Assembly (NCBI RefSeq): GCF_022682495.2
Contig: NC_071399.1
Location: 52,010,873-52,074,872 of the forward strand
Direction of reading: 5' to 3'
Origin: Desmodus rotundus
Lineage: Eukaryota; Chordata; Mammalia; Chiroptera; Phyllostomidae
DNA: 64,000 bases
The position numbers and the translations under genes were made by a program. The notes under the pieces are model-generated. The model was not told where the DNA came from. It searched no databases and saw nothing but the letters and a program-made list of their open reading frames with translations. This document shows positions 36,192-46,580 of this stretch, piece after piece. The number at the start of each line of letters is the position of its first letter. The first letter of the stretch is position 1.

Positions 36192-36880
36192 GATAGTTGT
36201 TGGGAACAGCCCTGCCTGGTTTCAGAAGCTGTAAACCCCCATGGCTAAGGCTGACTGACAGACCTTGGGACCATAAGCCACTAAGGAGACAAAACTTATC
36301 TCCCTGGCAGGGGTGTTGCCTCTGCCCAATTTACTTCACCCTGCTTGGCCCCCAACTTGACCAGTTAGCCAATGATGGGTAAGATTCCTCAAGGGAGGGA
36401 TGACCTAAGACAGGCATGGTCACAAAGAGGCCCTCAGGGAAAGACTTGGGGGGCTATAGAAAAACGGGGTGATGTACCTTCGCCCCTTGGCTTTGACATA
36501 GCCTGAGTCCTCATTGTGCCTGCAAGAAGTCTCCTAATCTCTTGGCTGCCTTACTTCCTCTGCCTGGATTAAGCCCAAAACAATGACAGAGGGCAGTGCA
36601 GTCGCATGTTGGAAAGTGTGGATTCCCTGGGATGATCAGGCCTAAGAAAGAATACATAAAGTCCTGTGAAACCTGCTTTGTTAAGAATGCCCTCAGTTCT
36701 CTGATAAGGGTCCAAGCATAAAATGAGTTTGTTTCCCAAAGTTTTATAACCCCTTAGCTAACTGACAGTAACTCAGAATAAGCCCTCAGAGTTCTTTGTA
36801 TGTTATCTACTGTTTGATCCTTACTACCTGATACTGATTGATGAGCTTTACCTTTATTCCTGTGCAAAATGAATCCAATA

Positions 36881-39131
36881 GAAGTCCACTGAGGAATTTC
36901 AAAAAATTCAAGAAGACGGAAAACTCAGAAACTCATTTTATGAAGCCACCATCATCCTAATACCAAAACCAAATAAAGACATAACAAAGAAAGAAAACTT
37001 CAGGCCAATATCACTGATGAACATAGATGCTAAAATACTCAACAAAATATTGGCAAAACACATCCAGCAATACCTTAAAAAGATCATACACTATGACCAC
37101 GTGAGATTCATCCCAGGGATGCAAGGATGGTACAATATTCTCAAATCAATAAACATAATACACCACATAAACAAAAGCTAAGACAAAAATCACATGATCA
37201 TATCAAAAATGTGGAAAATGCATTTGATAAGGTACAGCACCCATTTATAATAAAAACACTCAGCAAAGTAGGAGTAGAGGGAGCATTCCTCAACATAATA
37301 AAGGCCATATATGAGAGACCTACAGCCAACATCATACTCAATGGACAAAAACTTAGAGCTTTCCTGCTAAGATCAGGAACAAGACAAGGATGCCCTCTCT
37401 CACCACTCCTATTCAACATAGTATTGGAAGTCCTAGCCACAGCAAACAGACTAGAAAAAGCAATAAAAGGCATCCAAATTGGAAAGGAGGAAACGAAACA
37501 AACATTTCAGAAATTCATATGGAACCATAAACGACCCCAAATAGCTGCAGCAATTTTGAGAATGAAGAACAAATCAGGAGGAATCACAACACCTGATATC
37601 AAACTGTATTACAAGGCCACTGAAATCAAAACATCCTGGTACTGGCATAAAAACAGGCACACAGACTAATGGAACAGAACAGAGAGCCCAGAAATAAACC
37701 CAAGTCTCTATGGTCAATTAATATTTGACAAAGGAGGCAGGAGCATAAAATGGAGCAAAAATAGCCTCTTCAACAAATGGTGTTGGGAGATCTTGACAGC
37801 TACGTGCAAAAAAATGAAACTCGGTCACCAACTTACACTATACACAAAAATAAATTCAAGGTGGATAAAAGACTTAAATATAAGTTGTACCACCATAAAA
37901 ATCCTAGAGGAAAACATTGGCAGGAAAATCTCAGACATTCCACGCAGCAACATCCTCACAGACATGTCCCCTAAAGCAAGGGACATAAAGGAAAGAATAA
38001 ACAAATGGGACCTCATCAAAATATAAGTTTCTGCATGGCTAAAGAAAACAGCATTAAAATGAAAAGAGAACCAAGAGTACGGGAAAACATATTTGCCAAT
38101 GATACCTCAGACAAGGGTCTGATGTCCAAAATATATAAAGAACTCACATGACTCCACTCCAGGAAGACAAACAACCCAATTAAAAAATGGGCAAAGGACT
38201 TGAACAGACACTTCTCCAAGGAAGGCATACAGAGGACCCAGAGACATATGAAAAGATGCTCAGCATCACCAGCCATTCAGAGAGATGCAAATTAAAACCA
38301 CAATGAGGTACCATCTCACACCAGTCAGAGTGGCCAACATAAACAAATCAACAAACAAATGTTGGAGAGGATGAGGAGAAAAGGGAACCCTAGTGCACTG
38401 TTGGTGGGAATGCAGACTGGTGCAGCCACTATGGAAAACAGTATGGAATTTCCTCAGAAAACTAAAAATGGAAGTGCCTTTTGACCCAGCAATTCCGCTG
38501 CTGGGATTATACCCTAAGAGCCTTGAAACACCAATCCAAAAGAACCTATGCACCCCAATGTTCATAGCAGCACAATTTACAATAGCCAAGTACTGGAAGC
38601 AATCTAAGTGCCCATCAGCAAATGAGTGGATAAAAAACTATGGTACATTTACAGAATGGAATTCTACACAGCAGAGGGAAAGAAGGAGCTTACACCATAT
38701 GGGACAGCATGGATGGAACTGGAGAGCATTATGCTAAGTGAAATAAGCCAGGCGATGAGAGACAAATACCATATGATCTCACCTTTAACTGGAACATAAT
38801 CAACACAAGAAAAAAGCAAACAAAATATAACCAGTGATAGTGAAGTTAAGAACAATCTAACAATAGCCAGAGGGAAGGGGGAGGGGACAGTGGGGAGAAG
38901 GGTTTTCAGGAACTATTATAAAGGACACATGGACGAAACCAAGGGGGAGTGTGGAAGCAAGGGAGGGCAAGGGGTTCATCGGGTGGGGAGGAGGGGAGGG
39001 GAGAAAATGCAGACAACTGTAATTGAACAACAATAAAATAATTTAAAGATTGAAAAAATGGTTAAAATGGCATATACATATTGGTAATTAAAATATAAAT
39101 AAAAATGGGGGGAAAGAAGTCTATTGAGGAA
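36881..39131 (+). mobile_element. 5'-truncated L1 inserted in the LTR, with TSD
   Basis: L1 sequence runs from about 36897 ('tcaaaaaattcaagaagacg', in ORF2 reverse transcriptase) to the A-rich tail near 39050-39110. The TSD is 'gaagtccactgaggaa' (36881-36896) and 'gaagtctattgaggaa' (39116-39131), with two transitions. Encoded pieces: the RT N-terminal half and, fused in frame, a downstream part (37127-37669), then the C-terminal region (38393-38737, '[20 protein letters not shown]'). It is a close relative of the 53.2-60.7 kb element. Confidence 0.92.
37127..37669 (+). pseudogene. L1 ORF2 RT relic with internal in-frame deletion
   Basis: A 180-codon frame. Residues about 28-140 carry RT motifs ('[13 protein letters not shown]', '[20 protein letters not shown]'). 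At about codon 123, 'GKEETKQ' jumps straight to '[19 protein letters not shown]'. In the sister copy at 53-60 kb these are separated by roughly 430 bp that include the catalytic F-x-DD box. The deletion joint lies in an A-rich 'acgaaacaaacatt' at about 37493-37506, consistent with microhomology. No GT...AG boundary fits, so splicing is unlikely. Confidence 0.8.
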
Positions 39132-39260
39132 AAAGCTCTTGGCCCTTCTCCTTTTAGAGACTGACCACCTTTCCTCTTCAAGCAGATCATGTCTTGGTAG
39201 ACTTATTCTCATCCATGGTGGATGGGGGCCCTGCGGGTGGAGCCCCCCCACACAGATAGT

Positions 39261-39451
39261 CAAAGAGGGTCTCTCTGAGATGATGACATGTGAGGTCATA
39301 CCTGAAGGAACAAAGGCATAGCCACATGAAGGGCCAGAGGAAAAGCGTTCCAGAGAGAGGGACAAGTGCAGAGTACTTAATGTTGCAAGGAGCATCAGGA
39401 GCTAAAAGGGCAGACTAGTTAGTAACCCAAAATATGCTATGGTAAGAAACT
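39261..39451. other. Unassigned sequence right of the LTR
   Basis: Unique-looking sequence following the right 'gatagt' target duplication; with the sequence left of 36192 it is the pre-insertion locus. Confidence 0.35.
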
Positions 39452-39733
39452 TGGATTTTATTTATTTTTATTACTTTTATTTTTATTTTTTAATCCTTAC
39501 CCAAGGATATGTTTATTAATGTTAGAGAGAAGGGAAGGGAGAAAAGAGAGAGGGGGAAATATTAATGTGTGAGAGAAACATTGAGTGGTTGCTTCCTAAA
39601 TGGGCCCCGACCGGGGATCTAACCCACAACGTAGGAATGTGCCCTGACAGGGGATGGAACCCACAACATTTTTGGTACATGGGACAATGCTCCAATCAAC
39701 TGAGCCACTCCACCAGTGCTGGATTTTATTTTA
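39452..39733 (-). mobile_element. Ves SINE, 'atatgtttatt' tail type, with TSD
   Basis: Reverse-orientation SINE with tail-side 'aatccttacccaaggatatg', core 'gggccccgaccggggatcta', and head 'ctgagccactccaccagtgc'. The TSD 'tggattttattta' (39452-39464) recurs as 'tggattttatttta' (39720-39733). Longer than the other copies because of an AT-rich 3' tail (39466-39500). Confidence 0.88.
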
Positions 39734-41799
39734 AATCAATAAGCTATTGAGAAGTTCTAAGAAAATGAAGTCAAATTAACTGATTGAGCTTTTAATACAA
39801 TTACTCTGCCATATTGTGTATAGAAAATAGATTTCAATATTACAATCATGAATTGAGGATAATCCAAGGAAAAGATGGCAGATATTAAGTTGGTGTAGTA
39901 GCAGTGGAGATGTATAGAAGTGAACAGATTTGAGATATGTTTTAGGAGTGAAATCAACATGGGGTTGAGGGAAAAGTTTAGTTGATTCCTGGGTTTGGGG
40001 ACATACTAAGGAAGACTGGACAATAAATATATTTTAGGAAAGAAAAAACCCAAAGAGTTTCATTTAAGACAGGTTAAGGTTGAGGTTCTCTAACATAGGC
40101 AAACAGGCAGCTGGACATACAGGACCAGGCTTTGGGAAAAGTCAAGGATGATGGATTTGGGCTCCATGAACATTTTATTTAGGTGCTACTCAAAAGCCAT
40201 AATTCAAAAGCCATAATTCTTATTCAAAAGAATGAATAAGGTCAGTTAGGAAATGAGTGTAGATGGAGAGCAGAAGACTTAGAACCAGATTCTGTAATAC
40301 TTCAAAAATTAGAGGCTGAATAAAAAAGGAAGAGCCAACAAAGGAGTCTGGTAATGAATCTCCAGAATGGTAGGAGAAAACCCAGAGAGGAAAATGCTTC
40401 AAGGAGAAGAGAATAACAACTACATTCAATGTTGTAAAGGTGTAAATTGAAATAAGAGCAGAGAATGGACTATTCGGCTGAGCAGTTTGGGGGCCGGGGT
40501 AATCCTGACAAGTGCACTTGCAGTGTGACAGGGCTGGGGGCAGTACTAGGCTTCCACACTCCCCAGGAGAGCAGCCTGGGTATTATGAAAGGCCCCTCAC
40601 TGCAAAATAGTGGGATACAACTTAACATTGTAAATCTTGCATAAAAAATGACAGAAATCACCAACCCCCCAAAATCTCAATAGGATACTGAAACTACAAC
40701 CAAACCTAGTGGCACACCTAGAAAAGAAAAAATAAATACAATTTAAGAATAATGCCTGTCTTCCTGGGAACAAACAGTTAGCTTGGCCTTGAGGAGAGAT
40801 GAAGCACTAGCTGTTTTATCAGGTCAGGACTGGAGAAGAGACTCATCTTCAGTAAGTGGCCTAGGGAAGACATCTTCTGCCTTCATCAAAGGGAGTTATC
40901 TCCCTCTAAATTGACTCCAGCTGTAAAGATAAAATAGAAAATAATAATAGTAATAGCAATAACAATACACATAAATATATTTTATCCATAGAATTGCTTT
41001 CTACGGGATTAAGGTTCTAAGGTACATTATTGGCACTGTCAAGGAATCCACAAATCAAGAGCATTAAATTAAATTAATTCAATTAGGTACACCCTCTGAT
41101 ACACACAAAACTTAATTTCATAAACATTTTTAGAATTCTGCACATGAAAATTAAAGAACACAGTTTATTTCAGGCACATATGCAATAATCACAAAAATTT
41201 GCCAGTATCAGACTAGAAAGGAAGTCTCAAATAATTTTAGAAACTATAAAATTAAGTTGTTAATCAAGTGCAAAAATTAATTTATTAGGAAAATATATAC
41301 AATTATGAAAACACATTTAAATTTTAAAATACAGTTCTATGTAAGTCAACTAAAATAGCAGAAGCTTTCAGAGCTCTGGCATGTTTTCTGCATTATTCTT
41401 ATTCCTCCCTGACTCTTTCCTCAAAGATTTCAGGTCCCAGGTTAGAGTTACCTCTTGAAACTTGGCTCCAGAAGAAAGAAGCACATGGAGCACAGATGGA
41501 ACAGAGTAGAAGCCAGCTCATAGCTGTCATATCAAAAAATTAAAATATAAATCTTTGTTCTTGTAGGCCACCAAGATTTGGAGGTTCTTTGTAATCACAA
41601 TATAACTTTGCTTGTGATGAGTACTATTATAAAAAGAGTAGCTACCCAAATTGTGTAGCACACAGAGAATTTAACAAAGAAAAATTAACCTTATTCCTTT
41701 AAATCTTGAACAAGACAATGATGCCTTTGATTCAACATTGTGCAATAAAACAAGAAAAAATAAAATGTAGGAATTAATTTTAAAAGGCTAACCTTTTAT
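39734..41799. other. Unassigned 2 kb, possibly old L2 at the left
   Basis: 39.85-40.45 kb ('aggcagctggacatacagga', 'gaggctgaataaaaaaggaa') resembles L2 in its antisense form, not firmly. The rest, including an AT-rich block at 40.92-41.35 kb, is unrecognised. Confidence 0.3.
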
Positions 41800-42118
41800 T
41801 ATTTGTAGATAAAAACAAACAAAATAGGTGAGCAGACACAAAAAGGTATCTATTGTAAGATTCCATTCCATTGATAGGAAACTTATAGAATAGGTAAAGA
41901 ACAGAGACAGAAAGCAGATCAAGGTTTGCCAGGAGCAGGAGGAGTGGGGAGTGAGTACTTCTGGTGCAGGGTTTCCCTTTGGGGTGATGGAGCGTCCTGC
42001 AACTAGATAGTGGTTGTGATGCTTGCACAGCATCATAAATGTAGGTCACGCTTAAGAATGGCACAAATTTAGAATACAAAATATAACTTTTATTCATTAT
42101 TTAAAATGAATTATATCA
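41800..42118 (+). mobile_element. Old L1M 3' UTR
   Basis: 'ccattccattgataggaaac', 'gtgagtacttctggtgcagg', 'tttggggtgatggagcgtcc', 'caactagatagtggttgtga' and the end 'aaaatgaattatatcat' are the sense 3' end of an L1M-type element. It forms the left border of the GC-rich island. Confidence 0.7.
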
Positions 42119-42229
42119 TGGGGAAATGAAGGATAAAAAAAGAAAATACAAGAAAAAAACCCCAAGGAACCCCAAATAATAAAAAACTGAATTACGCCAT
42201 AGGAGAAAAGAAAAACATAATAATGAAAG

Positions 42230-43340
42230 CAAATAAAAGAAACAGGTCAAAGAATGAAGGTAAAACAAACTCAACAGGTTCAACAGGCTGCTCTGGGGCT
42301 GGCCCTGCTGCATTTTCCAGGGGCAGCTCCTCCTCTGTGGCAGGAACCAGAGCAGGTTCAGGGAGGTCTCCTTGGGCAGGGGTGGCGGGACCTCAGTCAG
42401 GTCAGGAGATGCTGCACAGGCCAGCCCTGGCTCCACAGCTGCAGCTGGAGCAGTTGCTGCAGGTGGTACCACCACTGGAGGCAGACACCCCTCCAGGTCT
42501 GGAGCAGCCTCCTGGTCTGCCCCCTGCATGGAGCTCCTGGGGATGTGTGACAGGTTTGAAGCAGGACCTGGCTTTGCCTCCTGGGCTAGTGCTGAAGTTT
42601 CCAGAGAAGAAAACATCACCCACATGCCTGTATTTCCATGTGTCCCCCAAGGACAGAACACAGCCAGAGCCCAGGACCCACCACAGGACACCCTCCCCAG
42701 GGGCAGTCCAGCACACAGGTGGTCTGAGGCTGGCCTTTTCTCCTGGCCAGCCTCTGTGGGTGCTCCCCATGTGTCTGATGCTGACCCCTCCTGATAAGCT
42801 TGCATGAGCCTCCACCCCCATACCACCCCTTCCTCCCCCACCTTCTCACCTTGGGCTCTGCCTCCTGGGCTCCAGGTCATCTGGCCCTATGTGTTCAATG
42901 TGGGCACTGTGCTCCAGGCTGCAGTCTGAAATGGAAATGGTGAGCTGGCTGTGGAGCCTGGCAGCTTCCGGGATGGTGTCCTTCACTGGCTGTCCACCTG
43001 CCCTGGTTCCCCAGACCCCTGGGTAGCCACAGTCACCTTGGTGCTGCTCTGGCCCTCGGTGATGTGGCACACCTGCCCCTCACTGGTGGACACAGGGCGG
43101 GGGTCCTCGTCAAGCAGCTGTTGTTCCTCCATGACCTGGGTGGCGCTCTGCAATGACAGTGACTGGCAGCTGGTCCAGTGACCTTAAGGCCTGCTCAGCC
43201 CTAGTTGCTTAGTTGCTGCTGCTTCCACCCACTGGACCTTCTGCTCCCGGATCTGGCCCAGATTGCGTCATTACCCAGGGCAAATGAGATTCACCTCAAG
43301 GGCCTGAGATAAACCATGGGCAGAGGTCTCCACCCACAAT
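42230..43340 (-). other. GC-rich island, gene-like, unidentified
   Basis: The GC content rises sharply at about 42285 and stays high to about 43330, unlike its surroundings. Long frames exist on both strands: minus 42116-42880 (254 codons), plus 42223-42807 (194) and plus 42372-42794 (140). GC-rich DNA favours such frames, so they are weak evidence. On the minus strand a Pro/Ala-rich peptide ('PPVVVPPAATAPAAAVEPG') and 'HSQLTISISDCSLEHSAHIE' occur. An acceptor-like 'ccatttccatttcag' (ending 42926) and donor-like 'aaggtgag' (gt at 42848-42849) bracket 76 nt. I recognise no protein family. It may be an exon cluster, a decayed gene copy, a promoter CpG-type region or an unknown GC-rich repeat. 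Confidence 0.3.
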
Positions 43341-43347
43341 CCATGTC

Positions 43348-43491
43348 CACTCAGCCAGTCTTTTTTTTTTTAATTTTTATTGTTATTCAATTACAGTTGT
43401 GTGCCTTTTCTCCCCATCCCTCCACCCCACCCCAGCTGAACCCACCTCCCTCCCCCACTGTCATTGAAGTTAAGAACACTCAGCCAGTCTT
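43348..43491 (-). mobile_element. 114-bp L1 tail with 5' inversion and TSD
   Basis: A poly(T) run at 43363 and the L1 3' UTR on the minus strand reach about 43460. They are followed by a 16-bp piece of L1 in the opposite (plus) direction, 'cattgaagttaagaac' (about 43461-43476). The TSD 'cactcagccagtctt' is perfect at 43348-43362 and 43477-43491. A tail plus inverted 5' segment within one target duplication is the structure attributed to twin priming during L1 integration. Confidence 0.88.
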
Positions 43492-43549
43492 GACCTGGGG
43501 TGTGAACATGACCTGCCCACCAGGCTTCTGACCCCGCCTCCCTCAGCCA

Positions 43550-43892
43550 ATTCTTGCTGGGCACACCCTCTCCATGTTAGCCCTCTTCCATGTGCACACG
43601 CACACACACACACATGCATACACAAGGGGAGGGGCATAGGACTTCTCAGCTGGAATAAGAGCTATGGCATGGCCTGAACAAAACCACCCTAGGCCTCCCT
43701 GTGTTACCTCTGGGTCCTGCTGTGAAAATGCGTGTTCCTGCTGGTACACACCCTCCCCTACATTAGTCCCCTTCCACATACACATGGGGCATAGGACTTC
43801 TCAGGTGGAATAGGAGAGGTGGCCTGGCCGGAACAAAACAGCCCTGGGCCATCCTGTCCTACCTCTGGGTCCCGCTGTGAAAATGACCATAG
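43550..43892 (+). repeat. Two-unit tandem duplication, about 150-190 bp units
   Basis: Unit 1 (about 43556-43733) and unit 2 (about 43739-43892) share ordered blocks: 'gggcataggacttctcag' twice, 'gaacaaaac' twice, 'acctctgggtcc' twice and 'gctgtgaaaatg' twice. Unit 1 carries an extra CA microsatellite (43592-43624). The units differ by scattered substitutions, so the duplication is not recent. No coding sense found. Confidence 0.8.
43592..43624. repeat. (CA)n microsatellite
   Basis: 'cacacgcacacacacacaca' followed by 'tgcatacaca', inside the first unit of the tandem duplication and absent from the second. Confidence 0.85.
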
Positions 43893-44206
43893 CTGTGTCT
43901 GAGATGAGTGCAGACCCAGTGGCAGCCACAGTGGAATATTATCACCACTGCCTCTTTGGGGGCCATGGCCTTGGGATACGGGCAGACAACATGAAAACAT
44001 CCTGTCTAGGGTCAAAGTCCCCAGCCAAATGAGCCAGGTAGGGGCAGGTTTAGAATGTGGCTGCCTGGTTACCAGGGTTCCAGGTTTTGTTGGGCTCTAT
44101 TGTCAGGAAGTGAGGTCCCCGTTCAGTGTAGCTCAGCATATTGAGGTCACTGCCTGGGTCCCGTACCCCAGGCTTTTCCTCAGATAAGAGCAGTGATTTC
44201 ATTTCT

Positions 44207-44340
44207 TTTTTTTTTTTGCACAGTATATTTTTATTGCATTTTTATCTATTACCATTTATTCCCCCAAACCACCCACCCATAGTTACTACATTGTTGTCTA
44301 TACCTATGAGTCCTCTTTCTTTGATCCCCCCATCCCCTAA
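44207..44340 (-). mobile_element. L1-like 3' end, second lineage
   Basis: Starts with a T run (44207-44218), then 'atatttttattgcattttta' and 'tattcccccaaaccacccac'. On the minus strand this is a short 3' UTR ending in a poly(A) tail. It differs from the 3' UTR of the 32.5/39/53-kb L1s. I interpret it as a separate L1 lineage or another poly(A) retroelement; its 5' part is missing. Confidence 0.5.
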
Positions 44341-44345
44341 TTCAG

Positions 44346-44550
44346 CAGTCCCCAACCTTTTTGGCACCATGTACCACTTTTGTGGAAGAGAATTTTTCCA
44401 CAGAGGAGATAGGAGGCGGAGCTCAACTTTCCTTGCTCACAGCCACCTGCAACTTACCTACTGCTGTTCAGCCCAGTTCCTAAGAGGCAAAGGTCTCTTA
44501 CGCCCATGCCTCTTACTGGTCTGTGGCCCGTGCGTCTGGGGCCCTGAAGT
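44346..44550 (+). mobile_element. hAT-type MITE ('ccccaacctttttgg' class)
   Basis: The left end 'cagcagtccccaaccttttt' and right end 'ggtctgtggcccgtgcgtct' with 'ggggccctgaag' are opposed termini of a non-autonomous hAT. The middle holds 'tgtggaagagaatttttcca'. The 137-codon frame at 44141-44554 merely runs across the L1 tail and this MITE. Confidence 0.7.
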
Positions 44551-45239
44551 ATGACATGAAATCTAGTAGCCAACATTCAAATACATTCAACATTAATTTG
44601 TCAATATTTTTCAAAATGTCATGTGCAGATATCTTTTGATCTTATAGGAGCAGTTATGTGTCTGAAATTAATACATACATACTAATTGCCACAGTTTACA
44701 ATGCCAGATCTTGGAAATAGTAAACATCCTACAATAAGAGATGGGTCATACCTGATTCTTTGAAATTGAAATGGGAGAGAGACAGGGAGAGGGATCATGC
44801 ATTTGTTAACATGCATGAAACCTCTGGATTGAAAGAGTAGGTACTGGTTGCAATTGAGAAAAGAGAACAAGGTGGGAAGGAGACATTTATGTGTTTACCC
44901 CTTTGTGCACTAAAATCTTGATTTATGTACATAGATTATCTATCCAAAATAAATTTTAAAACTGAAAATTCAAGTTATGAAATATTACCAATTTATTATA
45001 AGTAAAAAGTTGGTATTATTTCAGCAAGAGACAAATACTGCGATATAAGAGGGCCCCTAGTGTGCCTGTTGAACAGAGAGAGTAGGACATCAGGGAGACC
45101 ACAAAAGGCTCCATCCACACTGGCTCTGTACGTGTTCTGAGTGAAACATAGATGTTCCCCACAGCAAGGTAGCAGAACAGCCTGAAGATTTAGAAACAAA
45201 ACAAAACAGAAAGTCCTTCTTTTTATCTATGTAGTTTTC
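44551..45239. other. Unassigned AT-rich sequence
   Basis: No repeat or gene recognised. Confidence 0.35.
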
Positions 45240-45440
45240 CTAGTAAAATATGCAAGCAAGCTTGTGTTTTGAGTCCCCACCATATACTAAGCACTATGTT
45301 AGAGCTGTTACGTGGGGTGAGTGGGCAGGGGCAGGGAATGGGCTCCAAAGGTAAGACAAAGTCCCTGTCCTCAATGAGCCTGTAATCTCTTTAAGAAAAT
45401 GAGTCCAACACACAAGCCGCATTATTTCCATCTGTAAAAT
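45240..45440 (-). mobile_element. L2/MIR-type 3' tail
   Basis: 'ccaccatatactaagcacta' and 'aaagtccctgtcctcaatga' followed by 'gcctgtaatct' are the reverse of the conserved 3' end of L2. Confidence 0.5.
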
Positions 45441-46369
45441 AATTCATACCACTTTCAACTCTACTTTTTAATTCTGATTAGCAAGTAATAAAGACCAGAT
45501 TGTTAAAGAGTGCTAGAGAATGGGGTCTTGGTGAAGCTGAAATTTAACAAAAAAGAAACCATGAAGACAGAAATGATGGGAGAAATCCTACTTCATAGGG
45601 AGAGTGGGGTGTAGACAGGTGGGTGAAAACTGGCTTACCTGGAGGACCATTTTGCTTTTGCAACTTTTCTCCTCCTTGCATGGATGCCGCCCCTCCTCTA
45701 GGTTAGGTATGGCTGATTTTCCATCAGTGAACTCAGATAATATTGTTTAGACTGTGGAGAGTAGAAGTCAAAGTTGGAGAGTATCAATAGGTATAGGTTA
45801 TTGTCACTTTATGTTTTATTTTTGGGTCCTGAGTGATGAAGTCATGGATGGGCCTCTTTTCATTCAAGTTGAAAGGGAAAAAAATTAGGGCTCTTGAGTA
45901 GACTCGTTTAGATTCCCACTGACCACCTCTATCATCTATTAAATGTAGAAGCTGGGCAAGCTGCTGGAGTTTACCTTGCTTACTAAAAATTGGGGAAAAC
46001 TAGAAAAGGCTATGCATGTGTGGGTATAAGTAAAATTTCAATTTTGCTTTACATCTAAAACTCCTCTAACAAAATAAAGTCCTTAAAAAATGGGGAATAT
46101 AACTACTTTATAATGTTTTCATAAAGTTCAAATGAGGTGAAGATAAAAAATATATATTAGATACCTACTAAGTTGAAGTCATTCATTTTGATTATATTCC
46201 AGCTCTAAGCTGCTCTTTTCTCCTCTGGGGTAAATCTAGGTGTGCAGGTGACAAGCCCTTCCCTGTGAGGGTTTCTTCATCCTCAGGTCAGCACATGGCA
46301 TCACACCAGGTTGTAATCTCTTAAAGCTAATCCTTGCATGTTCCATTTATGTTGATAGTACTATGATAA
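45441..46369. other. Mostly unassigned; MIR scrap at 45.89-46.00 kb
   Basis: 'gattcccactgaccacctct' and 'atctattaaatgtagaagct' suggest a forward MIR remnant. The rest is unrecognised. Confidence 0.3.
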
Positions 46370-46580
46370 TTACAACTACCCTTTATTAGTTACTTGCTAT
46401 TTGCCAGATCCTGTACACTAACTAAGCTGTCTGCATAAATTAATACAACTGATAATCCTATAACATGAGTAAGCTTCTTAAAATATTTTCCTTATGATTA
46501 TTTATGTTTTCTTTATCAGAGGTAACAAAACTGAACATTTAAATGAATTGTTCCAAATCATTTCATAATCAAAACACACA
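46370..46580 (-). mobile_element. MIR SINE fragment
   Basis: 'ttgctatttgccagatcctg' through 'atcagaggtaacaaaactga' follows the reverse MIR order, with strong divergence. Confidence 0.45.

Larger units (their letters stand above)
36198..39254 (+). mobile_element. Solo LTR of an endogenous retrovirus, split by L1
   Basis: The LTR begins 'tgttgggaacagccctgcct' at 36198 and ends 'ccccccacaca' at 39254. It is flanked by a perfect 6-bp duplication 'gatagt' (36192-36197 and 39255-39260). TG...CA termini and a 6-bp target duplication fit a class II (betaretrovirus-like) ERV. Subtracting the L1 (with its TSD counted once), the LTR is about 820 bp. A polyadenylation-like region ('gaatccaatagaagtcc') lies just before the L1 break, and the U5-like part resumes after it. 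There are no gag, pol or env sequences, which is why I call it a solo LTR. Family identity is not known to me. Confidence 0.8.

Noticed and set aside
36198..39254. A full endogenous provirus
   Set aside because: Only one LTR is present; the internal sequence is an L1, with no gag, pol or env.
42223..42807. A 194-codon plus-strand frame in the GC-rich island as a protein-coding gene
   Set aside because: Several frames are open on both strands because of high GC; no family, no ribosomal context and no clear exon structure. Kept only as an unidentified island.
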